Positions 19,371-28,017 of a stretch of DNA of 64,000 nt are shown here, piece by piece. Both the position numbers and the translations under genes were made by a program. The number at the start of each line of letters is the position of its first letter. The first letter of the stretch is position 1. This stretch comes from Corynebacterium capitovis DSM 44611 (GTDB lineage Bacteria; Actinomycetota; Actinomycetes; Mycobacteriales; Mycobacteriaceae), in NCBI RefSeq assembly GCF_030440535.1, contig NZ_CP047117.1:930001-994000 (forward strand). Direction: 5' to 3'. Below the pieces are notes generated by a model. It saw nothing but the letters and a program-made list of their open reading frames with translations. It was not told the DNA's origin and made no database searches.

Positions 19371-21371
19371 ATGAACGAACCCCGCAACCGCGCGCGAAAG
19401 GTGTCCCGCAAGGCCGGGCCGCCGGAGGCAACCGACCAGCAACCCGTGTTCCAAGCCCCCGTTGGTAGCGCCCCAGCGGAAGGCGCCGACAGCAGCCACG
19501 ATTCCAACGGCAGTAGTCGCGGTAACCGGAACCGTCGTGGCCGCGGTCGCGGGCGGGGCGGCAATGGGAACAACGGTGGCACCGGCGGAGGCAACCGCCG
19601 CAACCCCATGAAGTCCATGCAGGGTGCGGACCTGACCAAACGGCTACCGTCGCCACCCAAGCCTCCTCACAATGGCCTGCGCATTTATGCCTTGGGCGGG
19701 ATCTCTGAAATCGGCCGCAACATGACGGTCTTCGAATTTGACGGCCGCTTGCTCGTCGTCGATTGTGGGGTGCTCTTCCCGAACTCGGGTGAGCCCGGTG
19801 TGGACCTTGTCCTCCCGGACTTCGGTCCGATTGAGAACCGGTTGGATAAAATCGAAGCGCTCGTTGTTACCCACGGCCACGAGGACCACATCGGGGCGAT
19901 TCCGTGGTTGCTCAAGCTCCGGCCGGACATTCCGATCTATTCCTCGCGCTTCACCAACGCCCTCATCGCCGCCAAGACGCAGGAGCACCGCCAGCGTCCT
20001 CAGCTGCACGAGGTGAATAAGGATTCGGAGCTCACTTTGGGCCCATTCCGTATCCGCTTTTGGCATGTCAACCACTCGATCCCCGAGTGCCTTGGCGTGT
20101 CGATTAAGACCACCGCGGGCCACGTCGTGATGACGGGTGACATCAAGCTGGACCAGACCCCTTACGACGGCAAGCCAACGGATCTGCCGGCGCTGTCCCG
20201 TTTCGGCGACGAAGGCATCGACCTGTTCATGTGCGATTCCACAAACGCCACGGTACCGGGTATTTCTAGTTCCGAGGCTGGCATTGAAGAGACGCTCACG
20301 CGGCTCGTGGCCAAAGCGAAGCAGCGGGTGATCATCGCCTCTTTCGCCTCCAATGTCTCCCGCGTTCAAATGGCGGTCAACGCTGCCGTGGCCAGCGGAC
20401 GCAAGGTCGCTTTCAACGGGCGTTCCATGCTGCGCAACATGGAAATCGCGGAGAAGATGAGTTTGCTCAAGGCCCCGAAGGGCACGATCGTGCCTATCGA
20501 GGAGGCTGCCAAGATGGCCCCTCACAAGGTGCTGTTGATCACCACCGGTACCCAGGGTGAGCCGATGGCGGCGCTATCACGTATGTCGCGCCGCGAGCAC
20601 CGCCAAATCACCGTGCGCGATGGCGATTTGATCATTCTGTCGTCCTCGCTCATTCCGGGCAACGAGGAAGCGGTCTTCGCCGTGGTCAACAATTTGGCCC
20701 AGATCGGCGCCGAGGTCGTCACGAACGCCGATGCGCACGTCCACGCTTCCGGTCACGGTTACGCCGGCGAGCTGTTGTTCCTCTACAACGCCGCGCGGCC
20801 CCGCAACGCTATGCCGGTGCACGGCGAGTGGCGCCACATGCGCGCAAACAAGGACCTGGCCATCTCTACGGGTGTGAAGCCCGAAAATACGGCGCTGGCT
20901 CAGAACGGCGTCGTTGTGGATATGGTGAACGGCAGGATCGAGGTTGTTGGTCAGTACCAGGTCGGCCAGCTCTACGTCGACGGTGAGACCATGGGCGATG
21001 TCGACCCCGATGTTCTGGCGGACCGCAGCAGCCTCGCCTCCGGCGGTGTCGTGTCCATTACCTGCGTCGTCGACGACCGGACTGGTCGATTGCTGGAAAG
21101 CCCGCGCGTCTCGACGACCGGTTTCTCCGACGACGACCGCGACTTTAACAAGCGAGTTATCGTCGGTGTGGAATCGGTGATGAACGACCTAGCCGCGGAG
21201 GGGGAGAACGACCCCTACCGCATGGTTCAGGCGCTGCGCCGCAAGGTGTCTCGCGCTATCGAGCAGAAGTACAAGCGCGAACCCGTCATCCTCCCGACAG
21301 TCGTGCCGATGGCAGCCGAAAATAGCCCCGTCGACGATGACGACGTGGCAGCGTCGCGCGAGTCGCTTTAA
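19371..21371 (+). CDS. rnj: Ribonuclease J
   Basis: A 666-residue metallo-beta-lactamase/beta-CASP ribonuclease, acting as 5'-3' exonuclease and endonuclease in rRNA and mRNA maturation. The zinc motif THGHEDHIGA lies near residue 164, followed by beta-CASP motifs and a C-terminal dimerisation domain. About the first 100 residues form an extension that is Arg/Gly/Asn-rich (residues 48-76), a probable disordered RNA-binding tail; such extensions are common in corynebacterial RNase J. It starts at ATG 19371, 2 nt after dapA. Confidence 0.96.
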   Translation: MNEPRNRARKVSRKAGPPEATDQQPVFQAPVGSAPAEGADSSHDSNGSSRGNRNRRGRGRGRGGNGNNGGTGGGNRRNPMKSMQGADLTKRLPSPPKPPHNGLRIYALGGISEIGRNMTVFEFDGRLLVVDCGVLFPNSGEPGVDLVLPDFGPIENRLDKIEALVVTHGHEDHIGAIPWLLKLRPDIPIYSSRFTNALIAAKTQEHRQRPQLHEVNKDSELTLGPFRIRFWHVNHSIPECLGVSIKTTAGHVVMTGDIKLDQTPYDGKPTDLPALSRFGDEGIDLFMCDSTNATVPGISSSEAGIEETLTRLVAKAKQRVIIASFASNVSRVQMAVNAAVASGRKVAFNGRSMLRNMEIAEKMSLLKAPKGTIVPIEEAAKMAPHKVLLITTGTQGEPMAALSRMSRREHRQITVRDGDLIILSSSLIPGNEEAVFAVVNNLAQIGAEVVTNADAHVHASGHGYAGELLFLYNAARPRNAMPVHGEWRHMRANKDLAISTGVKPENTALAQNGVVVDMVNGRIEVVGQYQVGQLYVDGETMGDVDPDVLADRSSLASGGVVSITCVVDDRTGRLLESPRVSTTGFSDDDRDFNKRVIVGVESVMNDLAAEGENDPYRMVQALRRKVSRAIEQKYKREPVILPTVVPMAAENSPVDDDDVAASRESL

Positions 21372-21386
21372 GCCCACCGACCTCGT

Positions 21387-21415
21387 CATGGCCCCAGCGC
21401 TATGCTGGGGCCATG
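21387..21415 (+). repeat. 12-bp-arm palindrome over promoter and start codon
   Basis: CATGGCCCCAGC (21387-21398) and GCTGGGGCCATG (21404-21415) are exact inverted repeats around a 5-nt loop. The structure begins 16 nt after the rnj stop. Its loop and right arm hold the TATGCT -10 (21401-21406) and the ATG (21413) of the next gene. It could act as an rnj 3' hairpin, an operator, or a start-codon-masking stem in read-through RNA. Confidence 0.8.
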
Positions 21416-22036
21416 ACTTTCGCCGCACAAGAGCGCGCCGCATTGGGCACCTTGCTTCTCGACGTCGGGCCCGACGCCCCGACCCAGTGCGAGGGGTGGA
21501 CCACCCGTGATCTCGCCATCCACCTCTTCATTCGCGAGCACAAGGTGCCTGCCACGTTCGGTAATTTCGTTCCCGCGTTCGCAGGGACGTTGAACAAGGA
21601 AGTCGAGCGGCAGAAACAGCGCCCGTACGAAGACGTCGTGCGCGACTGGTCCGCTGGGCCCCCGGCTTTCCTCAAGCCGGTGGATGCGGTCATGAACGGG
21701 GGAGAGAACTTTATTCATCACGAGGACGTGAGGCGCGGGGACGGGCACCCGCATCCGCGCGAGTTTTCCCAGGAGGACAATTCGCTCCTTCTGACTATGG
21801 TCAAGCGATTCAGCGTGATGGCGCTGCATTCTTCTCCGGTTCCCGTCATCCTCACACCTCCCCACGACCCTCCTGTCACCGCGGGAGGGAAGCGAGGTGT
21901 CGCGCGCCGAGGTGACGATGTCGTCCGGGTCTTCGGCATGCCGGGAGAGCTGCTACTTTGGACGACGGGCAGGGTAGCGGACGTGCGTGTTGAAGGCGAC
22001 AAGCCATATATCGATAAGCTGAGGCGGGCCTTGTAA
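21413..22036 (+). CDS. TIGR03085-type DinB/MDMPI-like protein
   Basis: A 207-residue protein of the actinobacterial TIGR03085 group, related to mycothiol-dependent maleylpyruvate isomerase N-terminal/DinB helical bundles. Conserved pieces are the N-terminal CEGWTTRDLAIHLFIREH and the central GENFIHHEDVRRG, which supplies His residues of a likely metal site. Members are presumed mycothiol- or metal-dependent but have no settled activity. A TATGCT -10 is 6 nt upstream of the ATG, so the mRNA is probably leaderless; the promoter lies within a large palindrome. Confidence 0.8.
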   Translation: MTFAAQERAALGTLLLDVGPDAPTQCEGWTTRDLAIHLFIREHKVPATFGNFVPAFAGTLNKEVERQKQRPYEDVVRDWSAGPPAFLKPVDAVMNGGENFIHHEDVRRGDGHPHPREFSQEDNSLLLTMVKRFSVMALHSSPVPVILTPPHDPPVTAGGKRGVARRGDDVVRVFGMPGELLLWTTGRVADVRVEGDKPYIDKLRRAL

Positions 22037-22099
22037 ACACGACCGCCGCGCAGTGTGCCGCATGTGGAAGATGTGGCGGAAGATACTAGTGTTAATCAC

Positions 22100-25072
22100 A
22101 TGTCTGTTAGCAACCGATCGTCTCGAGCGCCTTCGCAGAAGGGCCCCCGCGGGTCACATGGGGGCACATCGCGCTCCCGGTCCCCGCGTTCGGGGCGCAC
22201 TGGGCGTTCTGATGCCCCAGCGTCTATGATGCACCCGCAGACCTCGACGATGGTCGCCGCGCACACGTCGCATGAACGCGTGGGGTCTGCGTACCGAGTG
22301 GTCGGGGATTCTCTAGGGGCGGCTGCGCGAGGCACGGCACACTCATTTGGATCACTAGCGTCCCGCTTCGGCGGGTGGGCAGGCAAGTTGCGCACGGCCG
22401 AGGCCGGGTCCGGCGAAGACGGGGATGAAAGGGAGCTAGATGACGTCTTCCCGGACGATGAGACGGACCACGTCGAGCCGGGGGAGGACGGGCCTGTGCG
22501 AGTAAGCAACCGCGCAGACCTGCGGGGGCTCGCCCTCATTGGATTAGCCATCGTGTTGGGGGCGTCAGTCTGGGCGAACGCTGCGGGGCCCATCGGTCGG
22601 GTCATCGCATCCGGAGTGCACTGGGCAATCGGCGCCGGGGCGCTCATCCTCCCCGTCGGTTTGGCGGCCGCGGCTGTCGCCCTGATGCTCAACGTTGCGC
22701 CCGAGCGGTCTGTGCGAACGCGGTTCGCGGTGGGGGTGTGCATCCTCGCACTCGGTCTTCTAGGTACCGTGCACGTCCTCGCCGGCAACCCCGAGGACTG
22801 GGAGGGACGCCGCACGGCGGGAGGCGCGATTGGCGCTCTGGTCGGCGGCCCCTTGGCGGCCGGATTTTCGTCGTTCGTGGCCCTGCCTCTTCTCGCGCTG
22901 GTGTTGGTGTACGGGGCGCTGAAAACTACGGGAATTACCGTCAGAGAGGCATATGACTCGCTGCGCTCCGCCCTCTCTGGAGTCTCGGTGTCCAGCGAGA
23001 GCGAAAAATCAGACGATCCCTACGATTTTGTGGACGACGAGCTCGAAGACATTGCAGCTGGGCGCGAGCCGAGCGCCCCGCGGCCGGTGAGGCCCGAGCT
23101 GACAAGCCCCCAAGGCTCCACCCGCCGCCCCCTGCGTCGCACTTCTGTCACCGCGCCGCGACGCACCCCGTTGGATAACTACCCGGCGGATGAAAAGGCG
23201 GGCGCGCGCCCTGGGTCGTCGCTGTTTGGACAAGCCGACGCGTCATCCGAAGATGAGACAAGTGCGGTCGGCCAGCGGGCACCGCAGGCCGAGGAAACGA
23301 AGGTCCTAGAGCCGGCGGCCGCTGCCCCCGAGATGCCGGCAGATCCGGGGCAGGGGCGTCGAGAAGCGAAAGGCGCCGTCGAGCAATCCCGTGAGGCCGT
23401 GCGCCGTGCGATCCTCGCGCGGAGTGAGGTACCGGAAGTCGAGACGGACAATGAGGGTAGCGCGCGGGCCGCCGAGCGTGCGGGCACTTCCAATTACGAG
23501 ATCCCGTCGACGGACTTGTTGATCCCCGGGGTCGCGCCGAAGACTCGAACTAGAGCAAACGACCTGATGATCGAGGCGATTACAGACGTCTTCGACGAGT
23601 TCAAAATCGATGCACAGGTCACCGGGTTCTCCCGCGGTCCGACGGTCACTCGCTACGAGGTTGAGCTCGGGCCCGGCGTGAAGGTCTCGAAAATCACCAA
23701 CCTGCAGTCCAACCTCGCCTACGCGGCCGCAACCGACAATGTGCGTCTGCTCACCCCAATCCCTGGAAAGTCCGCGGTGGGCATCGAGGTCCCGAACCAG
23801 GACCGCGAGATGGTGCGTCTGCGCGACGTGTTGGAGGCCCCGAATGTTCGGGGTGAGGACGACCCGATGCTGATCGGGCTGGGCAAGGACATCGAGGGTG
23901 ACTTCATCGCGTCTTCCGTGCAGAAGATGCCCCACCTTCTCGTGGCCGGGTCGACGGGCTCCGGTAAGTCCGCGTTCGTCAACTCCATGCTGGTCTCGCT
24001 TCTGACCCGCGCTACGCCGGAGGAGGTCCGCCTCATCCTGGTCGACCCGAAGATGGTGGAGCTCACTCCGTACGAGGGCATTCCCCACCTGATCACGCCG
24101 ATCATCACCCAGCCGAAGAAGGCGGCAGCCGCGCTGCAGTGGCTTGTAGAAGAAATGGAGCAGCGCTACATGGACATGAAGTCCGCGCGCGTGCGCCACA
24201 TTAAGGACTTCAACCGGAAGGTCCGTTCGGGCGAGCTGCAGGCACCTCCCGGTTCGGAGCGGGAGATGCGACCCTACCCGTTTATCGTCTGTGTCGTTGA
24301 CGAGCTTGCGGACCTGATGATGACGGCACCGAAAGAGATCGAGGAATCGATCGTGCGTATCACTCAAAAGGCGCGCGCTGCCGGCATTCACCTAGTGCTG
24401 GCCACGCAGAGGCCCTCTGTCGACGTCGTCACGGGCCTGATTAAGACCAACGTGCCCTCGAGGCTCGCGTTCGCCACGTCCTCGCTGACGGATTCACGCG
24501 TGATCCTCGACCAAGGCGGGGCCGAGAAGCTAATCGGTATGGGCGACGGTTTGTTTATCCCGCAAGGCGCCGGCAAACCGCAGCGCTTGCAGGGCGCTTT
24601 TGTGACGGACGACGAAGTGCAAGCGGTCGTCGAAGCGGCCAAGGCCCAAGATGAACCGCGCTACGTCGAAGGGGTGACCGACGACAAGCAGGCGGAGCAG
24701 AAGGTCGTCGACGAGGAAATCGGCAAAGACATGGACGACCTGCTCGAAGCTATTGAACTTGTCGTCACGTCCCAGCTGGGTTCGACGTCCATGCTCCAGC
24801 GGAAGTTGCGTATCGGTTTTGCTAAGGCGGGCAGGCTCATGGACTTGATGGAGACCCGCGGCGTGGTTGGCCCCTCTGAGGGATCAAAGGCCCGGGAGGT
24901 CTTGGTCAAGCCCGAGGAGTTGGACACCATTCTCTGGATGGTCAAGGGCGCAGATCCCGCCGAGGCGCCGCGGGACGCCGACGAGGATTCAGGTGCGGAG
25001 CCAGACGCAGATAGCGTTGGTGACACGCGGGTTGTTACGGCGACCTACAACCCGACCGGCGGGGCAGTGTAA
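22100..25072 (+). CDS. ftsK: DNA translocase FtsK
   Basis: A 990-residue FtsK/SpoIIIE translocase that pumps chromosomal DNA at the division septum. About residues 140-290 contain four to five hydrophobic membrane segments. A charged, Pro/Ala-rich linker reaches about residue 460. The motor has the conserved [16 protein letters not shown], Walker A GSTGSGKS at 617-624, the [14 protein letters not shown]alker B segment, and a C-terminal gamma winged-helix domain ([22 protein letters not shown]). The ATG at 22100 was chosen because TAGTGT, a plausible -10, is 7 nt upstream; the frame is open 15 codons further to a GTG at 22055. Confidence 0.95.
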   Translation: MSVSNRSSRAPSQKGPRGSHGGTSRSRSPRSGRTGRSDAPASMMHPQTSTMVAAHTSHERVGSAYRVVGDSLGAAARGTAHSFGSLASRFGGWAGKLRTAEAGSGEDGDERELDDVFPDDETDHVEPGEDGPVRVSNRADLRGLALIGLAIVLGASVWANAAGPIGRVIASGVHWAIGAGALILPVGLAAAAVALMLNVAPERSVRTRFAVGVCILALGLLGTVHVLAGNPEDWEGRRTAGGAIGALVGGPLAAGFSSFVALPLLALVLVYGALKTTGITVREAYDSLRSALSGVSVSSESEKSDDPYDFVDDELEDIAAGREPSAPRPVRPELTSPQGSTRRPLRRTSVTAPRRTPLDNYPADEKAGARPGSSLFGQADASSEDETSAVGQRAPQAEETKVLEPAAAAPEMPADPGQGRREAKGAVEQSREAVRRAILARSEVPEVETDNEGSARAAERAGTSNYEIPSTDLLIPGVAPKTRTRANDLMIEAITDVFDEFKIDAQVTGFSRGPTVTRYEVELGPGVKVSKITNLQSNLAYAAATDNVRLLTPIPGKSAVGIEVPNQDREMVRLRDVLEAPNVRGEDDPMLIGLGKDIEGDFIASSVQKMPHLLVAGSTGSGKSAFVNSMLVSLLTRATPEEVRLILVDPKMVELTPYEGIPHLITPIITQPKKAAAALQWLVEEMEQRYMDMKSARVRHIKDFNRKVRSGELQAPPGSEREMRPYPFIVCVVDELADLMMTAPKEIEESIVRITQKARAAGIHLVLATQRPSVDVVTGLIKTNVPSRLAFATSSLTDSRVILDQGGAEKLIGMGDGLFIPQGAGKPQRLQGAFVTDDEVQAVVEAAKAQDEPRYVEGVTDDKQAEQKVVDEEIGKDMDDLLEAIELVVTSQLGSTSMLQRKLRIGFAKAGRLMDLMETRGVVGPSEGSKAREVLVKPEELDTILWMVKGADPAEAPRDADEDSGAEPDADSVGDTRVVTATYNPTGGAV

Positions 25073-25085
25073 GATAGGAGCCGCT

Positions 25086-25190
25086 TGGAGGGGAGTACCC
25101 CGAACACGCCCTCGATCGTCATCACGGAGCCCCGGTGGGCCCCGGTCAGGGCGGCCCGGTTTATCTTGCATCGGGTGGGAGAGACCTCCG
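25086..25190 (+). ncRNA. yybP-ykoY manganese riboswitch aptamer
   Basis: The untranslated gap before the TerC-family gene carries the two conserved loops of the yybP-ykoY (mntP/alx) class: GGGGAGTA at 25090-25097 and GGGAGAGACC at 25177-25186, separated by a GC-rich region that can fold into the intervening helices. GGAGG (25087-25091) pairs with CCTCC (25185-25189) as P1. This class senses Mn2+ and usually controls Mn exporters, which matches the downstream gene. Exact boundaries are estimated. Confidence 0.88.
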
Positions 25191-25219
25191 GTCACTCACT
25201 GTCCTTTTCTGACCGGAGG
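25185..25219 (+). promoter_or_regulatory. Riboswitch expression platform masking the Shine-Dalgarno
   Basis: CCTCCGGTCA (25185-25194) can pair perfectly with TGACCGGAGG (25210-25219). The second strand contains the GGAGG ribosome-binding site 6 nt before the ATG at 25226. The same CCTCC is the 3' strand of aptamer P1, so P1 and the masking hairpin exclude each other. This predicts translation ON with Mn2+ bound. Confidence 0.82.
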
Positions 25220-25225
25220 TTCTCA

Positions 25226-26398
25226 ATGGACGTACCCGTATGGATTTGGCTCGTCACTGGTGCTGCCGTGCTGGGTCTTTTTGCTTTCGACTTTCTCACC
25301 CACTCACGCCAGGCACATGAGCCCTCCCTCAAAGAAGCGGGTTTCTGGACCCTCTTCTACATGGCCATGTCTGCCGTGTGCGGTGGGATCATCTGGTGGC
25401 TTTGGGACGCCGAGCACGGCATCCAGTACTTCACGGGGTACATCACCGAGTTGGCTCTCTCCGTGGACAACCTTTTCGTTTTCGCGCTGATCATGGCCTC
25501 TTTCCGAATTCCGCGGAAGTACCAGCAGAAGGTGCTGTCGCTCGGCATTCTCATCGCGCTGGCGTGCCGGCTGGTCTTCATCCTCCTCGGGGCAGCGCTG
25601 ATCCAGGCTTGGTCGGATATCTTCTACCTCTTTGCCGCATTCCTTCTCTACACGGCGATCAAGCTGATTTGGGATGAAGCGACGGACAAGCCCGAGTCCG
25701 ACCCGAACGATATGGCTGTGGTGAAGGGCCTAAGGAAGCTGATCCCGGTGACGGAGTCGTACCACGGCGACAAGCTCTTCTCGGTTACCGCGGCAGGCAA
25801 ACGCGCCGCGACCCCACTGTTTGTCGCGCTGCTGGCGATCGGGTTCATCGACGTGATGTTTGCATTTGATTCCATCCCCGCCATCTACGGAATCACGTCC
25901 GAGGCGTTCATTGTCTTCACGGCTAACGCTTTCGCGCTCATGGGGCTCCGGCAGATGTTCTTCCTCCTGTCCGGACTGCTGGATCGCCTTGTCTACCTGC
26001 CATATGGCCTTGGCGTCATCCTCGGGTTCATCGGCGTCAAGCTGCTGCTGCACGCCTTGCACGAAAACAACCTTCCCTTTATTAACGGCGGTAGCAACGT
26101 TCACGTGCCGGAGGTTGGAACCGTCGCGTCCCTGGGTGTCATCGTGGGGGTTCTCGTCGTCACCGTTATTGCCTCGCTCATTAAGGACAGGATCGACATC
26201 GCGGCGGGGCGGACGGATACGTCCGGCCCGAAGTGGCACATCGATTACGACGACCACGGTAACCGTCGCAAAGTCGATAGCGCGGGCAACCACCTTGAGT
26301 GGATCGACGACCCGGCAACATCCGGCCGGGGAGACCACACGGCGACGGGTTCTCGCGAGACGGCCCACCTCGACGTTAAAAGAAACGGCACGCGGTAG
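25226..26398 (+). CDS. alx: TerC/Alx-family integral membrane protein, probable Mn2+ exporter
   Basis: A 390-residue TerC-family protein with about nine hydrophobic segments. The family motifs with membrane-embedded acidic residues are present: ELALSVDNLFVF and DVMFAFDSIPAIYGI. Close relatives (E. coli Alx, TerC/MeeF proteins) export manganese. The last 60 residues are a hydrophilic tail. Translation should start at ATG 25226 after GGAGG; the frame is open back to 25085, but that stretch is the riboswitch. The name alx is by family only; terC would be equally acceptable. Confidence 0.88.
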   Translation: MDVPVWIWLVTGAAVLGLFAFDFLTHSRQAHEPSLKEAGFWTLFYMAMSAVCGGIIWWLWDAEHGIQYFTGYITELALSVDNLFVFALIMASFRIPRKYQQKVLSLGILIALACRLVFILLGAALIQAWSDIFYLFAAFLLYTAIKLIWDEATDKPESDPNDMAVVKGLRKLIPVTESYHGDKLFSVTAAGKRAATPLFVALLAIGFIDVMFAFDSIPAIYGITSEAFIVFTANAFALMGLRQMFFLLSGLLDRLVYLPYGLGVILGFIGVKLLLHALHENNLPFINGGSNVHVPEVGTVASLGVIVGVLVVTVIASLIKDRIDIAAGRTDTSGPKWHIDYDDHGNRRKVDSAGNHLEWIDDPATSGRGDHTATGSRETAHLDVKRNGTR

Positions 26399-26423
26399 TA
26401 ACTCCACCACCCGGCCCTGTGGG

Positions 26424-26429
26424 TAATGT
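26424..26429 (+). promoter_or_regulatory. -10 for leaderless pgsA
   Basis: TAATGT is 7 nt before the GTG at 26437 and decides between three in-frame GTG codons (26419, 26428, 26437). Confidence 0.5.
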
Positions 26430-26436
26430 GGATGGC

Positions 26437-26988
26437 GTGAGTTCACCCCAACCCGAGGATGCACCTTCGAACTGGAACATTCCGAACGTCCTCACCTCGC
26501 TGCGAATTATCTTCATCCCGGTCTTCGCCTGGCTGGTCCTCTCGCACCACTGGTGGTGGGCTTTTGGGACGTTCGTCGTTTTGATGGCGACGGACAAACT
26601 CGACGGCGATATCGCGCGGGCGCGAGGCCTCGTCACCGACTTCGGCAAGATCGCCGACCCGATCGCTGACAAGGCGCTCATGATCACCGCCCTTGTCACC
26701 CTCAACATCGCCTCGACCCTCCCAATTTGGGTCACTGTGGTCATCGTTGTCCGTGAGTTGGGCATCACCCTCTGGCGGATGGTCATGCTGCGCGGAGGAA
26801 ACGTCATCCCCGCCTCGAAAGGCGGCAAACTCAAAACGGCATTCCAGACATTGGCCGTTGCGCTCTACCTGTGTCCGCTGCCCTCGTCGCTTGAATGGGT
26901 CAAGTTCGCCGTCATGATGGTCGCCGTTGTTCTCACCGTTGGAACGGGTATCCAATACCTCGTAGATGCAAGGAGGGCCAATGCGTGA
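26437..26988 (+). CDS. pgsA: CDP-diacylglycerol-glycerol-3-phosphate 3-phosphatidyltransferase family protein
   Basis: A 183-residue CDP-alcohol phosphatidyltransferase. The signature DGX2ARX8GX3DX3D is complete: DGDIAR, eight residues, GKIADPIAD. About five membrane segments follow. The family makes phosphatidylglycerol phosphate from CDP-DAG and glycerol 3-phosphate, and the position before cinA-clgR fits the actinobacterial pgsA3-type paralogue. The GTG at 26437 is favoured by the -10 box. It overlaps cinA by 8 nt. Confidence 0.9.
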   Translation: MSSPQPEDAPSNWNIPNVLTSLRIIFIPVFAWLVLSHHWWWAFGTFVVLMATDKLDGDIARARGLVTDFGKIADPIADKALMITALVTLNIASTLPIWVTVVIVVRELGITLWRMVMLRGGNVIPASKGGKLKTAFQTLAVALYLCPLPSSLEWVKFAVMMVAVVLTVGTGIQYLVDARRANA

Positions 26989-27538
26989 GCTAGCGCAGTC
27001 GCTTGTCGACGCACTGCGGAACCGTAACGAGACCATCTGCTTTTGCGAGTCGCTGACCGCCGGTTTAGCAGCAGCGACCGTGGCGGACATACCGGGGGCG
27101 TCGATGGTCCTCAGAGGTGGGCTCGTCACCTACGCCACGGATCTGAAAGCCTCGCTCGCCAATGTCCCCCCCGCCATCCTCGAAGAGCAGGGCCCGGTTT
27201 CTCCAGTGACTGCGCGTGAGATGGCGCGGGGGGCGCGCCGCGCGTGTGGTGCAGATTGGGCAGTGTCTGTGACCGGCGTGGCGGGGCCAGACGCGCAAGA
27301 TGGACACCCTGTTGGAGAGGTGTGGGTCGGGTTGTCGGGGCCGAGATGGACGGCGTCGTCTAGCGCAGCCGATCTTGTCGACGCGGAGTGGAGCCGATTT
27401 GCTCTAGTACCCGGCGCACCTGTTCCGGTGCGTCTCCTTGCTGGGGACCGCGCGCAGATCCGGCGCACCTCTGTGCAAGCGGCTCTGGCGGCGGCGCTCG
27501 CGGGGTTGAGGGAACAAAAGCTTCCCGCTAACCGTTGA
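26981..27538 (+). CDS. cinA: CinA C-terminal family protein (PncC-like NMN amidohydrolase)
   Basis: A 185-residue protein with only the CinA C-terminal domain, without the N-terminal molybdopterin-binding-like domain of full CinA. The motifs ESLTAGLAAATVADIPGASMVLRG and SVTGVAGPDAQDGHPVGEVWVG are the family signature. Characterised members deamidate nicotinamide mononucleotide in NAD recycling. ATG 26981 has AAGGAGG upstream and overlaps pgsA by 8 nt, so the two are coupled. The end of this gene holds the candidate SigH promoter of clgR. Confidence 0.88.
   Translation: MRELAQSLVDALRNRNETICFCESLTAGLAAATVADIPGASMVLRGGLVTYATDLKASLANVPPAILEEQGPVSPVTAREMARGARRACGADWAVSVTGVAGPDAQDGHPVGEVWVGLSGPRWTASSSAADLVDAEWSRFALVPGAPVPVRLLAGDRAQIRRTSVQAALAAALAGLREQKLPANR
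27510..27536 (+). promoter_or_regulatory. Candidate SigH (ECF) promoter for clgR
   Basis: GGGAAC (27510-27515) and GTT (27534-27536, preceded by C) are 18 nt apart, matching the GGAA-N18..20-GTT pattern of corynebacterial SigH promoters. Transcription would begin at or just before the clgR ATG at 27547. In C. glutamicum clgR belongs to the SigH regulon. Confidence 0.6.
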
Positions 27539-27546
27539 ATCCTTCG

Positions 27547-27930
27547 ATGGCAACGACAACTCTTCTCCTGGACAAGCCGTCCGACCTCACGGCTGGGTCG
27601 GAAGGCCTAGCGCCCTATGAACGCGCAGCAGCGCCCCGGCGCCACGACCACCGTGAGCCGTTACTGCGTGAAGCTCTCGGAATGTCCTTGCGCTCTTTCC
27701 GCGCTGACAAGGGAACCAGCCTGCGATCATTAGCTGCGCAGTCAAGGGTCTCTCCGGGCTACTTGTCCGAGCTTGAAAGAGGGCGCAAGGAAGTGTCCTC
27801 TGAGCTCCTCCAATCGATCTGCTCCGCGCTTGAGACAACGGTGGCGGAGGTCATGCTGGAAGCCGTGGCAAATATGTCGCTTGGAGCCGTGCAGGATGAG
27901 CTGGAGCAGTCGGTTCCCGTCCGCGTTTAG
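27547..27930 (+). CDS. clgR: XRE-family transcriptional activator ClgR
   Basis: A 127-residue DNA-binding protein with a Cro/C1-type helix-turn-helix: SLRSLAAQSRVSPGYLSELERGRKEVSS at about residues 58-85. ClgR activates clpP1P2, clpC and other stress genes in corynebacteria and mycobacteria, and is itself a Clp substrate. The pgsA-cinA-clgR-pspA order identifies it. The ATG at 27547 was chosen; a TTG at 27535 is possible. The first 45 residues precede the conserved domain and look variable. Confidence 0.9.
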   Translation: MATTTLLLDKPSDLTAGSEGLAPYERAAAPRRHDHREPLLREALGMSLRSFRADKGTSLRSLAAQSRVSPGYLSELERGRKEVSSELLQSICSALETTVAEVMLEAVANMSLGAVQDELEQSVPVRV

Positions 27931-27939
27931 CTCCCTATC

Positions 27940-27990
27940 TGTCGTGGCGGGCGACAAATTTTACTACGATTGGTGAACGGTTCATACACT
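27940..27990 (+). promoter_or_regulatory. pspA upstream region: inverted repeat and -10
   Basis: TGTCG-N7-CGACA (27940-27956) is an inverted repeat just after clgR. A TACACT -10 (27985-27990) lies 27 nt before the pspA ATG. The repeat only partly resembles the published ClgR site (CGC-N5-GCG core), so ClgR control of pspA is a suggestion. Confidence 0.35.
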
Positions 27991-28017
27991 CGTACCAACG
28001 AAAGGTCACAGGTCAGC

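Noticed and set aside
23306..24391. A 361-codon open frame antisense to ftsK
   Set aside because: It mirrors the FtsK motor domain and has no start signal or family similarity.
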